DNA from: Algibacillus agarilyticus
Lineage (GTDB): Bacteria; Pseudomonadota; Gammaproteobacteria; Enterobacterales; Alteromonadaceae
NCBI RefSeq assembly: GCF_003286125.1
Contig: NZ_QMED01000003.1
Span: 186,001-250,000, forward strand
Reading direction: 5' to 3'
DNA: 64,000 nucleotides
The position numbers and the translations under genes are program-made. The stretch's first letter is position 1; the number at the start of each line of letters is the position of its first letter. Positions 10,350 to 18,020 of the stretch are shown in pieces. The notes below the pieces were generated by a model. It was not told the origin of the DNA, searched no databases, and worked only from the letters and a program-made list of their open reading frames with translations.

Positions 10350-10612
10350 TATACCCAAGTCACTTCAAGATGCAGGGTTCAGTGGGAATTTAAATTGATT
10401 TAGGCACGGCAAAAAGGTGCAAGTTTAACGGGTTAAATTAAGCCTGTTTAACACAGCATAAATCAATTTAAAACCCACCGGGACGGAGCCCCTAAGCGCT
10501 TTTACTTCGTTGTTGTATTAACTTGAAAGGGGACTACATTCCTGCATTAATACGCCTAGAATTAAAATCGCTCAGGGGCTCTGAACTCGCATCTTGAAGT
10601 GACTTGGGTATA
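10350..10612. mobile_element. Family 1 MITE-like element, copy 1 (263 bp)
   Basis: Non-coding element with outer inverted repeats TATACCCAAG...CTTGGGTATA (about 19 bases of imperfect match including ACTTCAAGATG/CATCTTGAAGT). Inside are two further stems: TTTAAATTGATTTA at 10389-10402 pairs with 10459-10472, and a CCTAAGCGCTTTTA region near 10491 pairs imperfectly with sequence near 10562-10576. It is nearly identical over its full length to the copy at 15178-15440. It lies between tpx and the DUF1501 gene. Confidence 0.85.
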
Positions 10613-10649
10613 AATACAAATGCTCGCCCATCACAAACGGATACAATAT

Positions 10650-10678
10650 GCATATCTTTGATATCAACAAAGATATGC
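10650..10678 (-). terminator. Hairpin downstream of the DUF1501 gene
   Basis: Perfect eleven-base stem (GCATATCTTTG and its complement) with a seven-base loop, 14 bases after the stop codon of the DUF1501 gene. There is no long T-run, so it may instead protect the 3' end. Confidence 0.45.
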
Positions 10679-10692
10679 AATTAATCTTTACG

Positions 10693-11832
10693 TCATACTA
10701 TAAGCTGCGTTTTATAAGGCTTATGATCAGGAAAGATTTGGGCAAGTTCACTCACGGGCATTGACCAGTGTTGGTTTAACGCGGCGCTGATCCACGAGAA
10801 CGTGTTAGTTGTTGGTTTTAGATCACGGTTTTCAAACAATTCTTCGTCTTTTAAACCTGGCCATTGGCCTAAAACTTTGCCACCGGCTACCGCTCCTCCT
10901 GCTAACATTAACGCGCTGCCCGTGCCATGATCAGTACCACCGGTGCCGTTTTCACGCGCAGTGCGCCCAAATTCAGAAGCGATAATCAATAAGGTATTTT
11001 GCCAATCATCACCTAAACCGTCATGTAAGGTTTGTAAGCCTTTATCAAGCTCTTTAAACTGACGATCGAGTCGACTTAATTGATTATTGTGAGTGTCCCA
11101 ACCGCCCATTTCCAGCATGGCACATGGTGTACCTTCGTTGCCTTTCATTAACGTTGCACACGATTGAGCCAACTCAATAAATTTGCCTTTTTTATGCTCG
11201 GCCATCATGCCACCGACTTTCTCTTCGGTTGCCAACCCTTCACTTAAACGACTGTGCAATAACGCATCATCTTTATACAATTTCATTAGTGAGCTATATA
11301 TATCGTCATCAGCATCTTTTAATCGGCTGGGATACCAGGTTTCGCCGGTTGAGCCACGCATACTAATGGGTAATGAACGCGCAATCGCCACGCCTTGCTG
11401 CTGCTTTAATTTAATGGCACGGCCAAGCCAACCCGAATCGTGATCAATTTGATTTAAACCGGATTCTAGATAGTCTTGCCCATCAAAATGTGAACGTGCA
11501 CCATAACCCGAGCCGACCGCAACAATCGGTAAAAATTGCTTTTTTAAATACAACTCATGGCAAAAACTTAAACGACCATGCAGACTAAAACCCTTCTCGA
11601 GTGGGTTAAGTTTACCTTGCAAACCTTCAACCAATTTAGGTCGCAGTATTTTTAAATTTTCATCAAAACTAGGGACAAGCGTATGCAAAGTATCAACGGC
11701 TCCACGCAATACAAGCCAGATCACTTTTTTATTTTTTAATGTTGAAGAATTAGCTAAGCCAGCTGACATTGCAGGTACCGAAAATAAGGTTAAACCGGCC
11801 GATAGTGTTTTAATAAAGTCACGACGTTGCAT
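10693..11832 (-). CDS. DUF1501 domain-containing Tat-exported protein
   Basis: Protein of 379 residues of the DUF1501 family, distantly sulfatase/alkaline-phosphatase-like. It begins MQRRDFIKTLSAG, a twin-arginine signal, so it is exported folded to the periplasm. Family-typical segments include YGARSHFDGQDYLESG, GGWDTHNNQ, IIASEFGRTARENG and TDHGTGSALMLAGG. Its ribosome binding site GGAG overlaps the end of the upstream DUF1800 gene and only two bases separate the frames, so the two are translationally linked. DUF1800/DUF1501 pairs are common in marine bacteria; the biochemical role is unknown. Confidence 0.88.
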   Translation of the reverse strand: MQRRDFIKTLSAGLTLFSVPAMSAGLANSSTLKNKKVIWLVLRGAVDTLHTLVPSFDENLKILRPKLVEGLQGKLNPLEKGFSLHGRLSFCHELYLKKQFLPIVAVGSGYGARSHFDGQDYLESGLNQIDHDSGWLGRAIKLKQQQGVAIARSLPISMRGSTGETWYPSRLKDADDDIYSSLMKLYKDDALLHSRLSEGLATEEKVGGMMAEHKKGKFIELAQSCATLMKGNEGTPCAMLEMGGWDTHNNQLSRLDRQFKELDKGLQTLHDGLGDDWQNTLLIIASEFGRTARENGTGGTDHGTGSALMLAGGAVAGGKVLGQWPGLKDEELFENRDLKPTTNTFSWISAALNQHWSMPVSELAQIFPDHKPYKTQLIV

Positions 11833-11834
11833 AA

Positions 11835-13190
11835 TTATCTCCGTTGGAACTCAGGGCTCATTAATAATAAAGTTAAAGCTGATTTAGCACTTTCAGCTCG
11901 AGTGATCATCAAACGTGTATGCTCACTAATACGTGAACCTAAACTCATGGTTAAAACGTGTTTAATGTTCGTTTTTTTTACTCGATTGGCGAGCATCGCG
12001 CTCATGTCAATGCGAGCCATTATTGCACTCGCCCCTAACCAATCGGCTTCGTCGTCACTAAAGCCGGCAGGAGATCCCGCATTTAGTGGTTTTTGTCCCA
12101 ACTCGGTTAATGCGTTAATGATTTGTTTCTCATTCATGTTGAGATTAGGCAATGCACGTAAAGTAGAGATTAAAAATTCTCGTGGGGTTTTAAATTTTTC
12201 AAACTCGGTATGCCATGCATCAGAATGAGTTAACATGCTGGTTAATACTTGCTTTAAATTGCCTTGAGTGCGCATCCAAGTCGCAACCATTTTATTCACT
12301 AAATCTGTTTTAGGTTTGTCACTGACAAAGTGTTTAACTAATTTTGTGCACACAAAATTTGCCGTGCTAGGGTGGCGCGCTAAATCTATCAGCATTTGCT
12401 TACCTTGATTAAAACCTTGTTGTGGATAAGCGGTATTTAACAAGGTTTGAGTTCTGGGTTCATGCCCTTTACTCACAAATTTAAAGCCAGCGGTTTTATC
12501 TTTTAATGGGTTGGCCACGCTCCAACCTGTAATACCATTTGCTAGTGCAATGACATCTTTTTGTGTATAGCCGCCATTAACACCTAGGGTGTGTAGTTCT
12601 AAAATTTCACGCGCGAGGTTTTCATTTAACCCTTTACCTTGCTTGCCTCTTTTAGAATTTGCACCAAATGATCTTTCATTATTTAAGTAAATGAGCATCG
12701 CCGGATGCTGGGTTACTGTCAGCAACATATCTTCGAACTTATTAACTAAATTAGGCGCGATGGCTTCACGCTCTAGCGTGGCAGCATATGCCTGCATAAC
12801 CCGATTTTGGCCGGTAACACTAAAATGGTTAGAGAAGAAATCAAGTAATCGCCAACTAAAACTGGTATTACTATCAACAGCTTGTAGCACCATATTAGCG
12901 GACAAATGGCTATAAACTTGTTTAGCTAATTTTTTATCTACCATGTCGGGGCTTTGCATCATCTGCGCTCTTTCATCGTCAGATTTACTTTTTTTCATTT
13001 GCTTTTGCTGTTGATTATATTTAGCTAAATAAACAGCAACTTCATTAGAATGCGTTAAACCATCATTAAAATTAATATTGTGCAATTGATTTAATAACCA
13101 TGTTTTAGGATCGGACGACGCCAAATTAATTTCATCTGGCTTAGCGCCATAACCAAATCGATTGGTCGCAATAACAGCTTGAATTGTCAT
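11835..13190 (-). CDS. DUF1800 domain-containing protein
   Basis: Protein of about 451 residues of the DUF1800 family, partner of the DUF1501 protein encoded immediately downstream. Recognisable family stretches are ATNRFGYGAKPDEI near the N-terminus, the WRLLDFFSNHFSVT region, NENLAREILELHTLGVNGGYTQKDV, and the C-terminal MSPEFQRR. ATG at 13190 is preferred over 13223: it starts at MTIQAVIATNRFG and has AAGAG seven bases upstream. No clear signal peptide is seen. Function is unknown. Confidence 0.85.
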   Translation of the reverse strand: MTIQAVIATNRFGYGAKPDEINLASSDPKTWLLNQLHNINFNDGLTHSNEVAVYLAKYNQQQKQMKKSKSDDERAQMMQSPDMVDKKLAKQVYSHLSANMVLQAVDSNTSFSWRLLDFFSNHFSVTGQNRVMQAYAATLEREAIAPNLVNKFEDMLLTVTQHPAMLIYLNNERSFGANSKRGKQGKGLNENLAREILELHTLGVNGGYTQKDVIALANGITGWSVANPLKDKTAGFKFVSKGHEPRTQTLLNTAYPQQGFNQGKQMLIDLARHPSTANFVCTKLVKHFVSDKPKTDLVNKMVATWMRTQGNLKQVLTSMLTHSDAWHTEFEKFKTPREFLISTLRALPNLNMNEKQIINALTELGQKPLNAGSPAGFSDDEADWLGASAIMARIDMSAMLANRVKKTNIKHVLTMSLGSRISEHTRLMITRAESAKSALTLLLMSPEFQRR

Positions 13191-13368
13191 ATAAGTGCTC
13201 TTAATAAAAGTAAACAAATACAAAATAGCGTTTTTTTTATTTTAGGCGACTAACTTTGCAAATATTTACAATTTTGCAAAGCTTTATTTACGATAAAGCG
13301 CCACACATTGCAAATAACGACTCAATAACGAGCAATACTAGCTGCAATTGATTGATCTTGGTTTTTAT

Positions 13369-14964
13369 CTATTGATGGTTAATGACATAAAAACTAATAC
13401 TGTGAGGTAGAATAGATAGGTTTACACCTTGGGCTTGTTCTGATTTTTTACGGTCTATGTTGTTCTTTATCTTATCGTGGGGTTCTAAGGGCGAGTTGCC
13501 TTGATGGAATTGATTAAAATCACTTAAGTTTACTTTACCCTTTCTAAACTTCGCTTTTTTATTATTGATAAAAATTTTATTGGCTGTGATCGAGCTCGCG
13601 GTTAATACATAGCGATCGACAATTTTTGCCGTTGTGCCAATTTCGCCTAATTGGTTTAATTGAGTATCAACATTAAACCGCGATGAATTAATAAATAACA
13701 CCGTTTTATGCTTTCTATTTGGATGCTGATGACAATATACTCGAAGTCGTTTATGTGAGCAGGAAACTGCATAAACCTCAGTACCCATTAAACGAGCCCA
13801 CAACCAACTGACCCAATAATCCGGACGTGGTTTAATCGTTAAACGATTAATCATGCCATAATCACCACCAATTAAACTCTGGCGGATCATGACTTTTTGG
13901 CCTAATGCCGCGCCTTGTCCAAGTTGATCTGCCCACCAAAAACACGACGCAAAGCGATCGGATAATTGCGGTTGGCCACCACATTGTGCCGAGCCTGTTT
14001 CGCCAGCCCATAAATCAGCTTGTGGCTGAAAACGATCACGCCAATTGCGCAACTGCTCAGCATATTTGGTAAAATAACCATACGATTTAGGTGATAGTAA
14101 ACTACGCAAAGTCGCCGTGCGTGTTCGTATCGGCGAGCGCCGGCTTTGAAAAGGATAATAATGCCAACTCACAATATCAATTTCAAAATCGAGGTTAGCT
14201 AAAAACTTTTTACTTAAATTTGAAAGCGGTTTTAAGGTTTCACCTAATTTAGGCCAAAATGCACTACCCGGCCCCATAATTTTAGCCTCTGGCAGGGACG
14301 TTTTAATTAACTTAGCAAAGGTTGAATAATCGATAGCTAAATTTTTTGCGCTGGGTTGCGCTGTAACGCCATGAAATGCCCAATAGGCATTAAGTTCGTT
14401 GCCCAACTCACACACCGCTATTTTGTAACCTTTTTGATTAGAATATTCGAGCAGCTTTTGTATTTCGATGCCATCCCATTCGCCATGGGCTTGTCGGTTA
14501 AATAAACCGTACTTAAATGTAAACACTAACGCTAAATTGTTGCGTTGAATAAACCCGTGTAGCTGATCCCACATCGGTTTTGTTAATACTAATTCATTTT
14601 TACCGGCTTCGAGCTGTTCAAAATAGACAATTTTATCCGCTTCAGATCCACCAACTCTGATATAAGCAGGCCCTAATGCATCAACCAATCGGTCTAATTT
14701 TTTATTATTTAAGTCGAGCGGAGGAACACGCAAAGTGCCTAACCCTTTACGCACGCCCATGCTGCCTTCCCACCAAAATCCACCCACTAAAACCGAAATA
14801 TCGATTGAATATGATAAATAATACGGTGATACGGTAAAAATAGGTTGTGTGGCATCTAACGTAACAACCGCTGTTTTAGCACGATTAAAACGCGGAAAAA
14901 ATGGCAATGAATGCCCAATGCGGGTAATGAGACCTTTTAAATGACGAGGTAATGGCATATGCAA
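13369..14964 (-). CDS. GH79 (heparanase/beta-glucuronidase-like) glycoside hydrolase
   Basis: Clan GH-A hydrolase of 531 residues resembling family 79. Probable acid/base Glu190 sits in ELGNELNAYW and probable nucleophile Glu322 in WAGETGSAQCGG. The following LSDRFASCFWWADQLGQ and MIRQSLIGGDYGMI segments match the region after the nucleophile in animal and bacterial heparanases. A C-terminal beta-sandwich (VYCHQH..., VLFINSSR) ends the protein. No signal peptide is evident (MHMPLPRHLKGL), so it may act inside the cell on imported oligosaccharides, unless the true start differs. Substrates could be heparan-, glucuronan- or arabinogalactan-type uronides; none can be chosen from sequence. It appears to be transcribed alone. 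Confidence 0.75.
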   Translation of the reverse strand: MHMPLPRHLKGLITRIGHSLPFFPRFNRAKTAVVTLDATQPIFTVSPYYLSYSIDISVLVGGFWWEGSMGVRKGLGTLRVPPLDLNNKKLDRLVDALGPAYIRVGGSEADKIVYFEQLEAGKNELVLTKPMWDQLHGFIQRNNLALVFTFKYGLFNRQAHGEWDGIEIQKLLEYSNQKGYKIAVCELGNELNAYWAFHGVTAQPSAKNLAIDYSTFAKLIKTSLPEAKIMGPGSAFWPKLGETLKPLSNLSKKFLANLDFEIDIVSWHYYPFQSRRSPIRTRTATLRSLLSPKSYGYFTKYAEQLRNWRDRFQPQADLWAGETGSAQCGGQPQLSDRFASCFWWADQLGQGAALGQKVMIRQSLIGGDYGMINRLTIKPRPDYWVSWLWARLMGTEVYAVSCSHKRLRVYCHQHPNRKHKTVLFINSSRFNVDTQLNQLGEIGTTAKIVDRYVLTASSITANKIFINNKKAKFRKGKVNLSDFNQFHQGNSPLEPHDKIKNNIDRKKSEQAQGVNLSILPHSISFYVINHQ

Positions 14965-15060
14965 TATTGTCGGGCAATCGATACGCCATTGTAGCCTGCT
15001 AAAGATGTCAGCGTTGTTACAAACGCTGATCTTAATTAATAGATTATTAAGGCAGCCAAT

Positions 15061-15678
15061 TTATTCAAAAAAGCATAACTTGTTCTTATCTAAATCTCTA
15101 ACATAAGCTGAAAATCGCCCTGAACGAATGCCCGGTTTACCTTCATCAATACCACCAATACGTAATGCATGGAGGCATATACCCAAGTGACTTCAATATG
15201 CTGGATTCAGTGGGAATTTAAATTGATTTAGGCAAGGCAAACAGGTGAAAGTTTAACGGGTTAAATTAAGTCTGTTTAACACAGCATAAATCAATTTAAA
15301 ACCCACCGGGACGGAGTCCCTGAGCGCTTTTACTTCGTTGTTGTATTAACTTGAAAGGGAATGCCATACCAGCATTAATACGCCTAGAATTAAAAGCGCT
15401 CAGGAGCTCTGAACTCGCATCTTGAAGTGACTTGGGTATATAAGTTCTACTTTTTCGGCTGAACCCAGATTGAATCCTATCATCGAACCATTCTCGACAC
15501 AGGCTGAATTACCATCAAAAGGCTCAGCTAACGCAAACATAAAATCAGCGTCGCCCCACAATGTCATACGCCCTTCACCGTGCAATTTTTTGATCTCGGT
15601 GTCGCGAAATAACGCGTCATAAAAGGCGACCCCCGCTTGCATATCATTAGTTCCCAAAACAACGTAATTCATTTTCAT
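15061..15678 (-). pseudogene. VOC-family (glyoxalase-like) protein gene split by a MITE-like element
   Basis: The 5' part (15678 down to about 15441) encodes MNYVVLGTNDMQAGVAFYD...NLGSAEKVEL, a typical VOC metalloprotein N-terminus. Reading then enters the family 1 element and stops at 15400-15402. Left of the element the same strand resumes in the original frame with ALRIGGIDEGKPGIRSGRF, AYVRDLDKNKLCFFE and a stop near 15061, the classic C-terminus of this family. Removing 261 bases and one TA copy joins the halves as VELICLHALRIGG. The gene is therefore broken by insertion; a truncated 92-residue peptide may still be made. The start has AAGGA about seven bases upstream. Confidence 0.85.
15178..15440. 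mobile_element. Family 1 MITE-like element, copy 2 (263 bp), inserted in the VOC gene
   Basis: Same element as 10350-10612: identical outer tips and length, few differences. Perfect internal stem II is visible (CCTGAGCGCTTTTA at 15319-15332, with 15391-15404 as partner). Flanks read GGCA-TA before and TA-TAAG after, consistent with duplication of a TA dinucleotide as made by IS630/Tc1-mariner-type transposases. No transposase is encoded, so mobilisation would need one elsewhere in the genome. Confidence 0.85.
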
Positions 15679-15708
15679 TATCTTTTCCTTTTATTTGTTT
15701 TTAACTTC

Positions 15709-15884
15709 TATAGTCAAAGCGATCGGGTTTTAGGGGAAGCCGTCAAGCTTCGAGACCCCATGAGCATATGCTCTACTATGTGATTGGGGCCGCCTAAATG
15801 GATTTAGGTGTTAGAACGACGCAGGAGCCAAAGTCGAGAGTAAGCGCTGACAATGAACCATAAAACCTGAGCGAGAAGACTATA
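15709..15884. mobile_element. Family 2 MITE-like element, copy A (176 bp)
   Basis: Begins TATAGTCAAAGCGATCGGGT and ends AACCTGAGCGAGAAGACTATA without its last base rule changing: the tips TATAGTC/GACTATA are inverted and the inner parts pair imperfectly. Internal palindromes include GAGCATATGCTC and CCTAAATGGATTTAGG. It lies between the NAD(P)-binding protein gene and the broken VOC gene. It matches copies at 37006, 42496 and 58711. Confidence 0.8.
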
Positions 15885-15932
15885 TTAATGTTTTTTTGTC
15901 AGCTTCAGCTGGCATAAAAATCAAACTCTAAT

Positions 15933-16685
15933 TTACGAATTGTAAATAACCGGCATTTTAAAACGCCATGATTGCCAAGTGGATCCGCATACCACTAATT
16001 GAGTCATAAAGTGTGCCACGTTGATCCGACTCGTTTTACCTGCATCAAAAATCGCACTGCGTATCGGCGATGGATAAAGTGTATAAGCCGATACTGTTTC
16101 GTCATTAATTAAACTATCAGGCCGCACAACGACCCATTCAATGATGTTGTTATGTACTTGATCTTTTGTACCTTGATAAGTTTGTAAATAAGCGGCAGCG
16201 GCTTCATTATCGGCATGAGGTGGTATTAAATAACGAATGACACCCACAACTAATCGTTGAGCAAAAGACACATGCTCACCGGCTTGTTTATTTTGATTAC
16301 CTGTTGTATTCATTAAAATAAATTTGACAGGATCGCCAGTATTAACTGTTTTAATTGCTTGGCATAAACGACACACGGCTTGGGTAACTAACCTACGAGG
16401 GTGACCGTATAGGCCTTTAAACGTTAAATTGTGCCCTAAACATGAAATGACGGCTGTACATCCTTGCACCATTTTTTGTAATTCAGCATCACTCATCTCA
16501 AGTAAGGTCGATTGAGTCGCCCGAAGCCGATGATGATTGAGGATTGACTTAGGGAATGAATTAACACAGCGCACAATAATAGTCACGTGTAAGTCAAGCT
16601 CAAGTAATTGCTTAACCACCCGTAAACCGGTTGCTCCACTGGCACCGACGACCAAAATTTTGTGCCGACTTGTCGTTACTAACAT
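15933..16685 (-). CDS. NAD(P)-binding (atypical SDR/NmrA-like) oxidoreductase
   Basis: Protein of 250 residues with an N-terminal Rossmann motif ILVVGASGATGLRVVKQLL, typical of atypical short-chain dehydrogenases of the NmrA/NAD(P)H-binding group. Further family hints are ISCLGHN after the fourth strand and the WVVVRPDSL segment. No YxxxK catalytic pair is obvious, so a redox-sensing or reductase role cannot be decided. It starts divergently from a LysR regulator only 99 bases away, the classic arrangement in which the LysR protein controls the oxidoreductase. Confidence 0.72.
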   Translation of the reverse strand: MLVTTSRHKILVVGASGATGLRVVKQLLELDLHVTIIVRCVNSFPKSILNHHRLRATQSTLLEMSDAELQKMVQGCTAVISCLGHNLTFKGLYGHPRRLVTQAVCRLCQAIKTVNTGDPVKFILMNTTGNQNKQAGEHVSFAQRLVVGVIRYLIPPHADNEAAAAYLQTYQGTKDQVHNNIIEWVVVRPDSLINDETVSAYTLYPSPIRSAIFDAGKTSRINVAHFMTQLVVCGSTWQSWRFKMPVIYNS

Positions 16686-16784
16686 TACTGAATTAACCTT
16701 TGTTTAGTCTCTCTATTTGCTACTTTACCTATACAGTATTGAAATATATACTGGCCTTTTTGCATTATTGGTATACAAATACGT

Positions 16785-17684
16785 ATGACTTGGAAGTCGG
16801 TTATTTTTGATTGGAACCACATTCGTGCTTTTTTGGTGACAGCAGAAGAAGGTACCTTATCTGCGGCAGCTAAAGCGCTGGGGTTAACACAGCCAACCTT
16901 AAGTCGTCAGGTTTACGCACTCGAACAAGAACTTAAACTTACCTTGTTTGAACGAGTTGGTCAGCGCCTCGTCTTAACAAACAGTGGTTTAGCCCTGTTA
17001 GCACACGCACGAAAAATGGGCGATGCAGCCTTAGATTTTTCGTTAGCGGCAACCGGTAAAGCACAACAAATTGAAGGCACCGTTGTTATATCGGCCAGTG
17101 AACTCACCGCCGCCTATATGCTGCCGCCAATTGTCGCTAAATTACGCCAAACAGAACCCGGTATTAACATCGAAGTTGTGGTTACCAATGAGCCTAGCGA
17201 TTTAAAACGCCGTGAAGCGGATATTGCGATCCGTAATTTTCATCCAAAACAAAATGATTTAATCGCAAAAAAAATAGGTGAAGAAACGATTTGGCTCTAT
17301 GGCACTCAAGACTATTTAGCCAAACAACCGGCTATCACAGATTTATCTCAACTCGACCAGATTCAAATCATAGGTTTTGATCAAAGTAATGCCGTTACCG
17401 ACATACTGAATAAACAAGGTTGGCAACTGTCGAAAAAGAATTTTGCGCTGACCACGTCTTTTCAATTATTGCAATTAGCATTGTGTAAAGAAGGCCAAGG
17501 CTTGATCTTTTTTCCACAAGAAATAGCCCATAAAGAACCACTTCTAGTCAAAGCATTTTCGCATATGGGGCCGATTATGCAATTACCCGTTTGGTTGGTT
17601 TGTCATCAAGAATTACGCACAAGCTTAAGAATTCGTCGGGTGTTTGATTTTTTAGCCACAGAGCTCAGTACACAGCTAAGTTAA
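16785..17684 (+). CDS. LysR-family transcriptional regulator
   Basis: DNA-binding regulator of 299 residues. The N-terminal winged helix-turn-helix reads HIRAFLVTAEEGTLSAAAK, then LTQPTLSRQVYALEQEL. The effector-binding domain starts near residue 90 (GTVVISASELTAAYMLPPIV) and includes the NEPSDLKRREADIAIRN strand. It is divergent from the NAD(P)-binding protein gene and probably controls it through the 99-base shared spacer (16686-16784). Ligand unknown. The first ten residues before the helix are unusually long, so translation could begin slightly later. Confidence 0.88.
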   Translation: MTWKSVIFDWNHIRAFLVTAEEGTLSAAAKALGLTQPTLSRQVYALEQELKLTLFERVGQRLVLTNSGLALLAHARKMGDAALDFSLAATGKAQQIEGTVVISASELTAAYMLPPIVAKLRQTEPGINIEVVVTNEPSDLKRREADIAIRNFHPKQNDLIAKKIGEETIWLYGTQDYLAKQPAITDLSQLDQIQIIGFDQSNAVTDILNKQGWQLSKKNFALTTSFQLLQLALCKEGQGLIFFPQEIAHKEPLLVKAFSHMGPIMQLPVWLVCHQELRTSLRIRRVFDFLATELSTQLS

Positions 17685-18020
17685 CGGCTGAATTACCTTG
17701 CAGAATCATCAGCTTAAAAAGGTGCCTTGTTTAAATTAAATAGCCAAGGCACGTTGAATACAAGTTATAGGTTTAACGACACACATATAAAGTCGGTAAA
17801 AAACATACATATTCAAAAGCGTCCATGCCAGTTGTCACACACAGGACCTGTTCACAAACAGGGCTCATTCATAAACAGAATGAATAGCACCATTAACGTC
17901 TAAATGAAAAAGCAGCACAACGGCACTGCTTTTACCTACCCCATTTGGGGCTTAGACCAAGAGAATAATGCGTTAAATGACCAACCTATTACCGGTGGTT
18001 TTAACGCAAAATCAGGTTAA
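17685..18020. other. Spacer between LysR gene and GH127 gene (convergent)
   Basis: About 335 bases without a gene. It contains a stem (GTGCCTTG at 17722-17729 paired with CAAGGCAC at 17745-17752, 15-base loop) that may end the LysR transcript. Nothing else recognisable. Confidence 0.4.

Noticed and set aside
11827-12228. 133-residue plus-strand ORF antisense to the DUF1800 gene
   Set aside because: Lies opposite a clear family member; no own start signal.
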